A DNA stretch of 64,000 nucleotides from Marinagarivorans sp. (GCA_028281865.1 JANQJB010000116.1:1-64000); one strand, 5' to 3'; positions 42,984 to 52,767 are shown, counted from the stretch's first letter. Numbers and translations are program-made. The notes: generated by a model from the letters alone, not told the origin.

Positions 42984-44519
42984 TTGAAATTACAAATCGG
43001 TCACAAACTTTTTTTAGTCATATTCTTGGCAAATTTAATTGTGTCCACTGCAATTCTCGGGAGCATTGGTTGGAGTTTCAGTAGCAGCTTTCGTGATTAT
43101 TTACACCAGGATACCGTCGACAGCATCGAACCGCTTTTAAACGGCCTGGCGGAGGAATATCACCGGCACGGTGATAATTGGGATTGGTTGGCGCGCAACC
43201 GGCATACTTGGCAACAGACTTTAAGGCGTTATTTAAATCCACAGCTAGAAACGGATGAAGCTACAAATTATCGCCCGAGGCGCCCGCGTGATAGTCAGAT
43301 ATACGACGATGCTCCTCGCACCTCCGACGCTCAAACACTTCGACACCGACGTTCTCACTATCGCGACCCTCCATTACAAGATCGCTTCTTGCGCAGGGTC
43401 GGCCCGATGATTGTGCGGGATCAGAACCAGGCTTTAATTATTGGTGGTAACGCCCTGTTAAAGGAAGAATATAGCTGGTTGCCGATCTTATTAGAGGAAA
43501 AAAAAATCGGTGAACTCGGTATTCAAAAAAATACGGTCGTAGAAAGCGAAGTTGACCGTTTATTCATTAAACGCTTGTTGATTAAATCCACTTGGGCGGT
43601 TTTTATCGTATTGTTGATATCTGGAGTTTTGGCGATTGTCTATTCGCGGCGTATGGTTCGTCCTATTGTCACTTTGCAAAATGCAATGCATAAGCTCTCT
43701 ACTGGAAATATTCAAACGGTTGAATTAATGCATGTAAGTGGCGGAGATGAGTTGGCCAAGTTGGCCTTGAGTTTTAATCGTCTAGCCGAAACATTGAATC
43801 AAAATATAAAGGCGCGTAAACAGTGGGTCGCGGATATATCGCATGAATTACGTACACCAATTGCTGTGTTGCGCGGTGAGCTAGAAGCGTTGCTGGAGGG
43901 GGTTCGTCCACTTGAAAAAACTGCAATTCAGTCCTTGCATGAAGAGGTCATGCGTTTATCGAGGTTAATCGGTGATTTATACGAATTATCATTATCCGAT
44001 CTGGGTGCACTTGATTATCGATTTGGAAATTTTAGTGCGCGCGAGTTTATTGACCAAGTTGTAACACATGCTGAACAAGAAACTGAAAAACACGGATTAA
44101 AATTTGAGGCTCAAATACATGTGCAACACGAGGAACTGCATGGCGATTGGGATCGTCTTATGCAGCTGTTTCGCAACTTATTGTCAAATTCGTTACGTTA
44201 TACCTTAAGTGACGGAAGTCTGCATGTTTGCTTTGAAATTGATGTGCTAAAAGAAGGTAATGCTTCAAAAAAAAATAATGCAGATAAAACGCTGTTTATT
44301 CGTTGGGAAGACAGCGAACCGGGTGTGGCAGATGAAGATTTGCCAAGATTATTTGATAGGCTTTATCGTACCGGTGATGCGCGTGATCGTGTAAGTGGTG
44401 GCTCTGGCTTGGGTATGGCCATATGCAAAGTTATTGTTGAGGCTCATCAAGGTTATATTGCAGCAGAGCATAGTCAGCTTGGCGGTGTCGCGATAGTTAT
44501 CGCTCTACCGTGTAAATAA
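42984..44519 (+). CDS. baeS: Sensor histidine kinase BaeS-like
   Basis: A 511-residue inner-membrane kinase. It has an N-terminal helix (about residues 9-29), a periplasmic region of roughly 150 residues, and a second helix (FIVLLISGVLAIVYS). A HAMP domain follows (RRMVRPIVTLQNAM), then the dimerisation/phosphoacceptor domain with ISHELRTPIAVLRGELEALLEG (His287) and the ATPase domain (FRNLLSNSLRYT; LFDRLYRTGDARD; GGSGLGMAIC). The periplasmic part contains an Arg/Asp-rich insert (RPRRPRDSQIYDD, HRRSHYRD) unusual for BaeS. The start is TTG 42984 with GGAG eight bases upstream. It should phosphorylate the regulator encoded 56 bases downstream. Confidence 0.93.
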   Translation: MKLQIGHKLFLVIFLANLIVSTAILGSIGWSFSSSFRDYLHQDTVDSIEPLLNGLAEEYHRHGDNWDWLARNRHTWQQTLRRYLNPQLETDEATNYRPRRPRDSQIYDDAPRTSDAQTLRHRRSHYRDPPLQDRFLRRVGPMIVRDQNQALIIGGNALLKEEYSWLPILLEEKKIGELGIQKNTVVESEVDRLFIKRLLIKSTWAVFIVLLISGVLAIVYSRRMVRPIVTLQNAMHKLSTGNIQTVELMHVSGGDELAKLALSFNRLAETLNQNIKARKQWVADISHELRTPIAVLRGELEALLEGVRPLEKTAIQSLHEEVMRLSRLIGDLYELSLSDLGALDYRFGNFSAREFIDQVVTHAEQETEKHGLKFEAQIHVQHEELHGDWDRLMQLFRNLLSNSLRYTLSDGSLHVCFEIDVLKEGNASKKNNADKTLFIRWEDSEPGVADEDLPRLFDRLYRTGDARDRVSGGSGLGMAICKVIVEAHQGYIAAEHSQLGGVAIVIALPCK

Positions 44520-44575
44520 AAATAATGTTTCTATTTTAGAATAGATTCTAAGTGTTAATTAATTAGGAGTCCGCA

Positions 44576-45244
44576 ATGTCGCAACCCGTTCTTATCGTGG
44601 AAGATGAAGTTAAGTTGGCAAATCTATTGCGCGATTATTTATTAGCGGATGGTTATGAGGTTGAGTGGTTAACGCGAGGTGATGAGGTATTGCCTTGGTT
44701 AGAAAAAAATAATGCGCGTTTAATATTACTGGATCTAATGCTCCCCGGTACTGACGGCCTTACAGTGTGCCGTGATGTACGTAAAGATTCGGATGTCCCA
44801 ATAATTATGCTTACTGCTCGAGTAGAAGAGATCGATCGTTTGTTGGGTCTGGAGTTAGGTGCGGACGATTATGTTTGCAAACCTTACAGTCCACGTGAGG
44901 TTTGCGCGAGAGTTAAAACAGTTTTAAAGCGAGTGGAAACAGTACCTCTGGAAGAGGGTACCGACAAGATCCAACTCGACGATAATAAAATGGAGGTGCG
45001 CGCTGGGGGTGTGGCAGTTGCTTTGAGTGCTGTAGAATTTAGAATGTTAGCAGCAATGTCGCGCCGACCCGGTTGGGTATTTTCGCGCGATAAATTGATG
45101 AGCACGATGTATACGGATAAGCGTATCATTAGTGAGCGGACCATCGATAGTCATATTAAAAAATTGCGCAAGAAGCTCGATGATTTGCCGCTGGATGAAA
45201 ATCCCATTCGGTCTATTTATGGGGTTGGGTATAAGTTTGTGTAA
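44576..45244 (+). CDS. baeR: Response regulator BaeR-like
   Basis: A 222-residue OmpR/PhoB-type regulator. The receiver domain has Asp53 as phosphorylation site (LLDLMLPGTDGLTVCRD) and matches E. coli BaeR very closely over EEIDRLLGLELGADDYVCKPYSPREVCARVKT. The C-terminal winged helix has RDKLMSTMYTD and ERTIDSHIKKLRKKLD, ending in IYGVGYKFV. BaeSR controls envelope-stress and efflux genes in enterobacteria; the targets here are unknown. GGAG lies six bases before the start. It is cotranscribed with baeS. Confidence 0.95.
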   Translation: MSQPVLIVEDEVKLANLLRDYLLADGYEVEWLTRGDEVLPWLEKNNARLILLDLMLPGTDGLTVCRDVRKDSDVPIIMLTARVEEIDRLLGLELGADDYVCKPYSPREVCARVKTVLKRVETVPLEEGTDKIQLDDNKMEVRAGGVAVALSAVEFRMLAAMSRRPGWVFSRDKLMSTMYTDKRIISERTIDSHIKKLRKKLDDLPLDENPIRSIYGVGYKFV

Positions 45245-45273
45245 TGCGAAAAAGGTTGTATCTATTCTTTTAT

Positions 45274-46098
45274 CTAGGTGCCTTCCTCATCTCCTTTGCT
45301 AAAAAAATAATTTGCTACAATTATAGATAAGACGACGCTAATTACACAGTGAATAAAAGTATAAAGTAAGGTAGTCATTTTATCTAAAGTGTACTTTTGC
45401 ATCTCGTAGCTAGTTTTAACAATTAGTTGATTCTTTAATTTCTTCTTGGCTTTTGCGTCAGCTCTCTTATCAGGTTCCTCGATATTGTCGCAATTTTCCA
45501 ATGTTTTTATGTTGTCAATACTCTCTTGTTTGCTTAAACAGGTCTTGTCTTTGTATAAATAAATATACTCTTTAGTTGGATTGTTTCCTTTTTTAATGAC
45601 AGTGAGCAGTGGCTGATCAATAATTTCTTTCCCGGGGTCAAATATCAAAAACTCGAATCTATCAGCGGCAGATGTAATATTATCTTTTTTTTCAAAGTCA
45701 TCATAAAAGTTAAAATTCTCTGACTGAGGCGCATGAGCGGACGGATAGTTCATGCTATGTGTCATCTCAATCTTTTGGTTTTGTTTAATTGACTCATTTA
45801 CTCCAACATGATTGACCGTTTTGGAGTCAAATAGCAGGAGTCTTTTAGTGGTCGTGCTGTCGGAAGTTGATAGGAATTTCCAACTGGTCTCCTGGTCTAT
45901 TTCTGGAACGAATTCTCCTTTTAACATTTTTAACGTGTCACAGTTTTCGCATGTAATCGGAAGAAGTGCCCAAGTTAAGATTAATGAGCCTAGAATTGCC
46001 ACAACCGTATGTTTCGGTTTTGTTTTGGCAAGCTCAATCAAATTTTTAGTAATTTCGATAGCTTCTTTAATGTTGGATAAACTAATAGGCATCGACAT
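45274..46098 (-). CDS. Unknown two-helix membrane protein
   Basis: I do not recognise this 274-residue protein. A hydrophobic helix near residues 32-50 (HTVVAILGSLILTWALL) and another near 243-265 (LLYTFIHCVISVVLSIIVANYFF) enclose a polar domain of about 190 residues. That domain has a CENC pair just after the first helix and further cysteines (KTCLSK, ENCDN). It is Lys/Asp-rich and AT-rich in codon use. It is the third gene of a patatin / symporter-like operon, 20 bases after the symporter stop, and may be an accessory subunit of it. Confidence 0.65.
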   Translation of the reverse strand: MSMPISLSNIKEAIEITKNLIELAKTKPKHTVVAILGSLILTWALLPITCENCDTLKMLKGEFVPEIDQETSWKFLSTSDSTTTKRLLLFDSKTVNHVGVNESIKQNQKIEMTHSMNYPSAHAPQSENFNFYDDFEKKDNITSAADRFEFLIFDPGKEIIDQPLLTVIKKGNNPTKEYIYLYKDKTCLSKQESIDNIKTLENCDNIEEPDKRADAKAKKKLKNQLIVKTSYEMQKYTLDKMTTLLYTFIHCVISVVLSIIVANYFFSKGDEEGT

Positions 46099-46117
46099 AC
46101 TTTCTCTAATTGACTAT

Positions 46118-48067
46118 TTATGTATTAACTGGCTGAATTGTTTTTTTTAAAATATATTTTGCTTGGATAAATAACTCTACCAATACCACAGCGAAAATAA
46201 ATGCTACAGCAAAAAGAAGCATTTTCGATCGTGTCTTGATTTGGCTTGCCAGTTCAAACGAACTTAAATTATTTATGAGCTCCTCTATTGGGCTTCCTGT
46301 CTTTACGACAAAATACACATGAAGAATAGCGATCAATGACCAAGCGATAAACGCGTATGTCAAGCCCTTTATTAGAAAAGCGGCTCGACGTTTGACCCAG
46401 GTAGATACAACAGCAACCGCAGAGAGAAATAACATACATCCGAACCCTATTAATCCTGTACTGAAATAAATTTCTTCTTTAATAGCGTTAGTTGCAGAGA
46501 CTGAATATATGATCATCGAAAAAATTAATATAGTAATCCCCGGTCGGCCAATTTCAAACAAAACTGGGTGTAAATTTGGGATCTTGGTTGTTACAGAAAA
46601 AATACTCTGACCAATCGTTATGACATAAGCATCAATTGTGGTTAAAACTGCACAAATAAGTATCGCGAGTAAAACAATGAGAATGAGTATTGTGGTAATT
46701 GGCAGTCCTTGGCCGTCTTGAGAAAATTTTCTATCAATCAATGAGCTTATAACGAAGTTAGCTATTATGACTGGCGAATCGGTGAAGTTTGTGTAGTCTT
46801 GGGTCGCTAGATTTTTGGAGCCATTGTGTTTTTTGCATGTGTCCTCAAGTTGGACAGGAAATAGCTCATCTAACTCATCTTTGCAAATTGGTTTTAGTAA
46901 AATTGCTTCAGTATCGTTTTTACAAAAACGTTCTAGGTAGTGTGATGTATAGTCATTTGTGAACGGTGAATTAAGATTTTTGTTGTCTATGTTGCAGTTC
47001 CACACAATATTGCAGCCGCATTGTTCTTTTGCAATATTTTTATCCGAAACGCTAAATTTCATAAGTTGGTGAAAATCGTTACGCAGTGTTAGTCCGACCG
47101 CTGTGGTTAGGATAACCATTAAAATAATGAGTATCGGTGTCAGAGTTAATGCTTTTTTAACTATTTTTTTTCGTTTTGCTTCATCGCTTTCTTTATTTGC
47201 GAGGCAGCCGAAAGATCTAACCCACATATCAACCGCGCCAAGTGGCCAAATCATATTGAGAATAAATGCCACACCAGAGACCAAAGCAGTTTCTGAGTTG
47301 AAGTGAAATTGCTCGATAATTGCATTCCAAGTGCTATCAAAATGAGTCCAGAAGAAGAAATAGTATCCCATTACTACTCCTATTAGGACTATCATAAACT
47401 GGAAGATGTCAGTACGAATTACACCTGGCATGCCTCCGCGAAAAATGTACAAACAACAAGCAACAAAAATAACGAGCTTAAAGTTAATTTGTGTTTTGTT
47501 TGTTTGGTAGTTTACATATATATCCGTTGCTGGGTTTTCAGGCTTGCTATACAAAAACTCGCTGGGTTCAGTTGTCAAAAAATTAATAATTATCTCAATA
47601 GACGCTATTTCAGTAATTATTGAGAATAACGAAAAGAATAAAACGAGTATCAACGGAAAAATAACCCAATAATTGATGGGTCTCTCAGTTGTGGTGTTGA
47701 GTTTGGCGACTACATCAATATAAGAAGCATAACTTTTGTTAATATTGGCAGTGTTGCTTAATTTTATGGTGGAGATATAGAGCAAAAAGTATCCGCATGC
47801 GACTCCGAGAATTGTTGCAAAAGCTGCTAGTGTTCCCCAACCTAGTACAACGCTTATAGCGCCGAGAATAATAATAAAAATAGAAATTGTTGCGCCAGCG
47901 TTACTAATGGCGACCGAAATCCAATTTAATCGAGGGAATAAATATGCGTAATTTTCCTCGTCGGAAGAATTAATAGTTAAGGGTTTTTTTTGCGCGGATT
48001 TTACCAGTAAGTAAAATACGACCAACAGGCACGTACCAATCAGTAAAAAAAATAACTCGGAAATCAT
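46118..48067 (-). CDS. Sodium/solute symporter (SSS)-family-like transporter with Cys-rich loop
   Basis: A 649-residue membrane protein with about 13 hydrophobic helices. The segment GGMPGVIRTDIFQFMIVLIG corresponds to the conserved part of the SSS family (PutP/PanF). NMIWPLGAVDMWVRSFG corresponds to the region normally around helix 6. Between two later helices lies an insertion of about 100 polar residues with seven or more cysteines (CGCNIVWNC, FCKND, ICKDEL, TCKKHN), likely outside the membrane and disulfide-bonded. This is not usual in the family. Its start overlaps the patatin gene stop by four bases. The substrate, or whether it transports at all, is unknown. Confidence 0.8.
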   Translation of the reverse strand: MISELFFLLIGTCLLVVFYLLVKSAQKKPLTINSSDEENYAYLFPRLNWISVAISNAGATISIFIIILGAISVVLGWGTLAAFATILGVACGYFLLYISTIKLSNTANINKSYASYIDVVAKLNTTTERPINYWVIFPLILVLFFSLFSIITEIASIEIIINFLTTEPSEFLYSKPENPATDIYVNYQTNKTQINFKLVIFVACCLYIFRGGMPGVIRTDIFQFMIVLIGVVMGYYFFFWTHFDSTWNAIIEQFHFNSETALVSGVAFILNMIWPLGAVDMWVRSFGCLANKESDEAKRKKIVKKALTLTPILIILMVILTTAVGLTLRNDFHQLMKFSVSDKNIAKEQCGCNIVWNCNIDNKNLNSPFTNDYTSHYLERFCKNDTEAILLKPICKDELDELFPVQLEDTCKKHNGSKNLATQDYTNFTDSPVIIANFVISSLIDRKFSQDGQGLPITTILILIVLLAILICAVLTTIDAYVITIGQSIFSVTTKIPNLHPVLFEIGRPGITILIFSMIIYSVSATNAIKEEIYFSTGLIGFGCMLFLSAVAVVSTWVKRRAAFLIKGLTYAFIAWSLIAILHVYFVVKTGSPIEELINNLSSFELASQIKTRSKMLLFAVAFIFAVVLVELFIQAKYILKKTIQPVNT

Positions 48068-49005
48068 AAGACGTCTAATTTTTTTTGTAGGTGTAATGAT
48101 GCTTTTTTAAACGAGTCATCGCCGGCTTTCTTTACAACTTCTGAGCGTGTTTCGACGTTTTTTATTATATCATTTTCATCTGGATAAAATGTTAAGTTGG
48201 GTATTTTATCGTCATTCTGTTCAAGTCGCTCTAATGTTGCATCGTAAATATCATGGCGTTCTTTAAATGCTTTACGGTAGTTTTTGGCGTATTTTCTGAG
48301 CACAATATTCTCGATAATGCCTATTAATTTGGAGCGACTCTTTCTATATCCTCTCGGACGTGTGAGCAAGTTAACTATATGGCTAGCCCCGTTTTTAATC
48401 GCCTCCGGATAAGGTATTGCCGCACCGACAAGCCCGTCATTGAAAGTTTTACCCTCAATTGTTTGCTTTTGATTGCAAAGCATAGGTGTGTAAGAAGTCG
48501 CTTTTAATACTTGGCCCAATGTTGCAGCGTCGATTGCGTGCGTGTTAAAAAAATGGGTTTTCCCTGTGTTTATATCAGTTACTGGAACATTGAGGGAAGT
48601 TGGGGAATTAAGCACTTTTTTAATATCAAAAGCTTTCTTGTCGAGTATCCAGTTGTCGAGCAACCAGTCGACATCCAATATATTGGGGTAATTCCAAATA
48701 TTGGCGCAGCGCTTGTCAACGGCATTTTCGTAATAAATCGAGAGCGCCGTATCGAGTTCTCCGGTTAAAAAGTAAGCACTGTTGAGTGCCCCAGAAGAGG
48801 TTGCATATATTGAATCAAAAACTCCGTGAAAACCGAGCTGATAAAGCGCCTTGGCATAGCCACAGCTTAGTATGCCGCGTAGCGCCCCGCCTTCGACCAC
48901 TAAACTTAAATGTGCGCCATCGCTGTCTTTTTCAGGCTTATAATTATTATTGGATCTCGCCTGCATAAGCCGGAGAACATCTTCTTGGCACAAACCATAT
49001 AACAT
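48064..49005 (-). CDS. Patatin-like phospholipase
   Basis: A 313-residue patatin-fold lipid acyl hydrolase. The oxyanion loop GGALRG is at 39-44, the nucleophile elbow reads ATSSG (Ser70) instead of the strict GxSxG, and the dyad Asp190 lies in FNDGLVG. No signal peptide is seen, so it should act on the inner face of the membrane. ATG 49005 is preferred with GAGAAA about eight bases upstream; a TTG at 49011 is also in frame. It begins an operon with the symporter-like and two-helix membrane proteins, whose function it may regulate or serve. Confidence 0.88.
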   Translation of the reverse strand: MLYGLCQEDVLRLMQARSNNNYKPEKDSDGAHLSLVVEGGALRGILSCGYAKALYQLGFHGVFDSIYATSSGALNSAYFLTGELDTALSIYYENAVDKRCANIWNYPNILDVDWLLDNWILDKKAFDIKKVLNSPTSLNVPVTDINTGKTHFFNTHAIDAATLGQVLKATSYTPMLCNQKQTIEGKTFNDGLVGAAIPYPEAIKNGASHIVNLLTRPRGYRKSRSKLIGIIENIVLRKYAKNYRKAFKERHDIYDATLERLEQNDDKIPNLTFYPDENDIIKNVETRSEVVKKAGDDSFKKASLHLQKKLDVL

Positions 49006-49153
49006 CTGCAATTTTCTCGGCGCTTATTATTTATTGGTCGCCTTTATACCATAATTGAAGGAAGTCTAACACGTTGAAATGTTTAAAACCGTTTCGCATT
49101 TTTATGATAGTGAAAGCGAGTGAAGTTATAAGATTTCTTCTACAGCGAGGTAA

Positions 49154-50446
49154 TTATTTTCGTCGCAAATTTGCTACTGCTTCCTTTAGTCTCACTACGC
49201 TCTCCGGCATTTGGAACAGTGTGTAAGAACAGCCCGCAATCGCTACTGCAGCAGTAAATAATAATAAGGATTTTGTGCTCCAACCAGTCTGCGTAAATAA
49301 TATGGTGATAATTAGCAGTGTGAGCATTGCGACATTTTGTACCCAATTATTGGCGGCGAGTGTTTTTCCTAATTCATCGGATTTTGCATTGAGCTGAATT
49401 AGTGCATTTAAGGGTACGATAAACAAGCCACCACAAATGCCGATAAAGAGAAAATTGATAGCAAATAAAATCGTATTGGCGAGTTGGGGCAGCGCGCACA
49501 GGCCGGCACAGATACCGAATGCACCGACAGAAATCAATCCCGTTTCAATACCTTGTCGCGAAAGTTTACCTGCGACAACGGACCCGATAGCAATACCAAT
49601 TCCTGTGCAGGCTAGTACGCCCTGCACCACAATGGTGTTGTTAACGGCAAGCTGCTCTTTAATAAATGCAGGAAATGACGCGAGCATCATTTGCCCAGCC
49701 CCCCAAAAAGTCGTTAATCCGATGATGCTAGGGCGTATGGTGGTGTTTTGTCGAAGTGGCGATAAATCTCCGATAATTATGCGCCCGCTTAAATAGCTCT
49801 TTAGATTAAATGGCGGAATGTTCGTTGGTGTTGCATAGGATTTAAGTTTATAAACCATTATGAGCTCGATTACGGCATTGGCGACAAGAATAAAACCAAT
49901 AGGAGCGATGGTTTTTAATACTTCTGACTTGGTGGACGATTGTTCATTGAATAAGAGTTCAAAAAAAATCGTGAAAACAAAGGTGCCTGCTAAAATAGCG
50001 ACAATGGTAACGGAGGACGCTGCGCCATTTGCCTCACCCAGCCGCTCTTTGCCAAATAATTCTTTGATATAACCGAGCTTGGCCGGCGAGAAAATGGCTG
50101 ACTGTACTGCGAGTAAAAACGTCATGGCAAAGGCTGCCCAAAACCAACCCAGATAATAAAAGATCGTGATTGATAAGGTACACGCGACTGCTGCCCACGC
50201 GGAAAAGCGCATGACAATTGTTTTGCGAAAGCGGTCGCTAAAATAACCGGCGGGACACATGAGCAAAATGAAAGGTAACAGAATCAAGCCATTGATTATC
50301 GCAGTGAGAACAACTTGCTCTGCACCGTCGTAAAGTTTATAAATCGTGTTTTGTATAACGATCTTATGCCCGAGGTCGACAAACGCGTTGATAAATATTG
50401 CAACGAGAAAGGGTAGAGCGCCGACGAATTGAATAATTTTTTTCAT
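49154..50446 (-). CDS. LplT-like MFS transporter
   Basis: A 430-residue, 12-helix major facilitator protein. The segments LLMCPAGYFSDRFRK and VQSAIFSPAKLGYIKELFGKERLGEANG are characteristic of the lysophospholipid transporter LplT and of the N-terminal half of Aas-type fusions. LplT moves lysophospholipid inward across the inner membrane for re-acylation. No acyltransferase gene follows. The same-strand patatin operon begins 148 bases later, an interesting setting as patatins release lysophospholipid. It is divergent from the DASS transporter gene. Confidence 0.85.
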   Translation of the reverse strand: MKKIIQFVGALPFLVAIFINAFVDLGHKIVIQNTIYKLYDGAEQVVLTAIINGLILLPFILLMCPAGYFSDRFRKTIVMRFSAWAAVACTLSITIFYYLGWFWAAFAMTFLLAVQSAIFSPAKLGYIKELFGKERLGEANGAASSVTIVAILAGTFVFTIFFELLFNEQSSTKSEVLKTIAPIGFILVANAVIELIMVYKLKSYATPTNIPPFNLKSYLSGRIIIGDLSPLRQNTTIRPSIIGLTTFWGAGQMMLASFPAFIKEQLAVNNTIVVQGVLACTGIGIAIGSVVAGKLSRQGIETGLISVGAFGICAGLCALPQLANTILFAINFLFIGICGGLFIVPLNALIQLNAKSDELGKTLAANNWVQNVAMLTLLIITILFTQTGWSTKSLLLFTAAVAIAGCSYTLFQMPESVVRLKEAVANLRRK

Positions 50447-50564
50447 TGATAGGCCCGAGCCTTGCGTTTACCTGTTGTCAACGCCAAGACTCTCGAATGT
50501 AACTTAAATATGTTAGGGTGCCGAAGAAAACATGGCGTAATTAAACCGATTTTCGCATATTCAC

Positions 50565-51938
50565 ATGATTCAGTTTCAAAAAATCTCTCTTTACTTAGGT
50601 CCAGCTCTCGCTTTGGCGCTCGGATTGTTTTTACAATTTCTTGGCTGGCAATCAGACACAGCAGTCACGGCGGCCGTAGCAGTTTTATGTGCAGTATGGT
50701 GGATATTTGAACCCATTCCTATACCTGCCACCTCGCTTATACCACTCGCGGGTTTTCCTTTACTCGGAGTGCTTGATGGCAATCAAATTGCTTTGTCTTA
50801 CGGCAGCCCGCTGATTGTGCTATTAATGGGTGGTTTTATTTTATCAACTGCAATGGAACGCAGCGGTGCCCATCGGTTGTTGGCGTTAAATATTATCAAA
50901 ATTATTGGTGGTCGCAGCGATCGTTTGGTCGTGATTGGCTTTGCGGTTTCCGCAGCGTTTTTAAGTATGTGGATTTCCAACACGGCTACTGTGCTGATGT
51001 TGCTGCCAATCGCATTAGCAGTGCTGCAAAACAGCGAAAATAGAGCACTGCGCATCCCACTCTTGCTCGCTATTTGTTACTGCGCCAGTGTAGGGGGCGT
51101 CGGCACGCCGATAGGAACGCCGCCAAATTTGATATTTATGCGTGTTTATAAAGAAACCACCGGCACGGAGATAAGCTTTTTACAATGGATGGGCTTGGCT
51201 TTGCCTGTGGTTGTTATTTTTGTGCCGTTGATTACGCTTTGGTTAACACGCAACCTAAAAAATGAGTTAACCGTTCATATCCCCGCCACTGAAGCGTGGA
51301 CGCCCGAGCAAAAACGCGTCATCGCAGTTTTTGTCTTTACTGCAATTGCTTGGATGACGCGCAAAGCCCCGTTTGGTGGATGGAGCGGTGTATTAGACAT
51401 TCCCACTGCCAACGATGCAGCAGTGGCCTTAACAGCTGTTATAGCGATGTTTATTATTCCAAACGGTAAGGGTGGACGTTTGTTAGATTGGGAAACGGCC
51501 AATCGTATACCTTGGGGTATCTTACTGTTATTTGCCGGTGGAATTGCGCTGGCGAAAGCCTTTGTCAGTTCCGGTTTAGCCGAAATTATTGCCAACGGTT
51601 TGACCGGTCTGACAGTGTTTCACACACTTTTGATGATTTTATTATTGTGCCTGATGGTTACCTTCCTCACAGAGGTAACCAGTAACACGGCGACTACGAG
51701 CTTGCTAATGCCTATTCTAGCGGCGGCGGCATTCGCAACAAAAATTGACCCTATGTTGTTAATGGTACCTGCAGCGATGAGTGCTAGTTGTGCATTTATG
51801 TTGCCTGTTGCCACTGCACCTAATGCGATTATTTTTGGCAGTGGCGAAGTGCCGATCCAACGAATGGTCAGGGAGGGTTTTGTGCTGAATTTCTTGGGTG
51901 TGACGATTATTAGCTTGGTTTGTTATTTTAGTATTTGA
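50565..51938 (+). CDS. DASS-family (SLC13) anion/sodium symporter
   Basis: A 457-residue inner-membrane transporter of the divalent anion:sodium symporter family. Both SNT signature motifs are visible, WISNTATVLMLLPIA near residue 138 and EVTSNTATTSLLMPI near residue 373, as in VcINDY. GVGTPIGTPPNLIFM and LPVATAPNAIIFGSG are also typical. Substrates of the family are C4-dicarboxylates, citrate or sulfate; the choice cannot be made here. The gene is alone on this strand and ends before a large hairpin element. Confidence 0.93.
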   Translation: MIQFQKISLYLGPALALALGLFLQFLGWQSDTAVTAAVAVLCAVWWIFEPIPIPATSLIPLAGFPLLGVLDGNQIALSYGSPLIVLLMGGFILSTAMERSGAHRLLALNIIKIIGGRSDRLVVIGFAVSAAFLSMWISNTATVLMLLPIALAVLQNSENRALRIPLLLAICYCASVGGVGTPIGTPPNLIFMRVYKETTGTEISFLQWMGLALPVVVIFVPLITLWLTRNLKNELTVHIPATEAWTPEQKRVIAVFVFTAIAWMTRKAPFGGWSGVLDIPTANDAAVALTAVIAMFIIPNGKGGRLLDWETANRIPWGILLLFAGGIALAKAFVSSGLAEIIANGLTGLTVFHTLLMILLLCLMVTFLTEVTSNTATTSLLMPILAAAAFATKIDPMLLMVPAAMSASCAFMLPVATAPNAIIFGSGEVPIQRMVREGFVLNFLGVTIISLVCYFSI

Positions 51939-51993
51939 CCTTATTAAACCACATATTGGCATTTCCCTAATTTAGGATATTGGATCGATGTGA

Positions 51994-52101
51994 GTTTTCG
52001 GGCAGTTCCCTAGGTTCAAAAAACACATGAATACATCCCTGTAGTTCCGTCAATTCGGCCCTGAATTGACGGTTTTTGAACCTAGGGAACTGCCCGAAAA
52101 C
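51994..52101. repeat. Large compound hairpin in a convergent gap (copy 2)
   Basis: A perfect 29-base stem (51994-52022 with 52073-52101, starting GTTTTCGGGCAGTTCCC) closes a 50-base interior. The left part holds ATACATCCCTGTAG; the right part is a ten-base hairpin (CCGTCAATTC / GAATTGACGG) directly against the outer arm. It lies between the ends of the DASS and engB genes. Its stems differ completely from those at 26723-26816, but the layout and core match. Confidence 0.88.
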
Positions 52102-52152
52102 GCGTCGGAGGCACGTTAATTAAATCAGGCAAGCAATATTGAAAGACCGGCT

Positions 52153-52767
52153 TTACAAACCGCCGCTCAGCCATTTATTTAGTGTCTCTTCAAGCCCCGG
52201 CAGCCCTTTTTTCTTCAACGCCGAAAATATTTGCACACTTACAAGGTCGTCAGCGTTGGCTTCGCTGATGTGTTGGCGCACCTTCGACAAGGTGTTCTGT
52301 GCTGCGCCGTGTCCGAGCTTGTCGGCCTTGGTGAGTAGAATATGGCAAGGCATCTCGGCGTCGAGAGTCCAGTTGATCATCATGCTGTCAAATTCTTGCA
52401 AGGGGTGGCGGATATCCATAAGCAAGATTAAGCCCTTTAGGCTTTTGCGCTTGTACAGGTATTCAGCAAGATTGTCCTGCCATTGCTTTTTGACTTTCAA
52501 TGCAACCTTCGCAAAACCGTAGCCGGGTAAATCAACCAGGCGTTGCTCGTCGGTTAAACTAAAATAATTGATAAGTTGTGTGCGCCCGGGTGTTTTGCTA
52601 GTTCTCGCCAGTTTGCCGTTTGCCGTCAATGCATTAATAGCGCTTGATTTACCGGCATTGGAGCGTCCGGCGAAAGCAACTTCGCTACCGCTATCAGGAG
52701 GGCACTCCCGAATACTGGGGGCACTGGTTAAAAAATGAGCTTTTTTAAAATTAATCGCAGCCGACAT
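52153..52767 (-). CDS. engB: Ribosome biogenesis GTP-binding protein EngB/YsxC
   Basis: A 204-residue essential GTPase needed for large ribosomal subunit assembly. G1 is [11 protein letters not shown], the switch region has [16 protein letters not shown]3 is [11 protein letters not shown]4 is LLTKADKL and G5 lies near [11 protein letters not shown]. The gene order engB divergent from cytochrome c4 followed by dsbA is the one seen in Pseudomonas. It is monocistronic in this window. Confidence 0.97.
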   Translation of the reverse strand: MSAAINFKKAHFLTSAPSIRECPPDSGSEVAFAGRSNAGKSSAINALTANGKLARTSKTPGRTQLINYFSLTDEQRLVDLPGYGFAKVALKVKKQWQDNLAEYLYKRKSLKGLILLMDIRHPLQEFDSMMINWTLDAEMPCHILLTKADKLGHGAAQNTLSKVRQHISEANADDLVSVQIFSALKKKGLPGLEETLNKWLSGGL

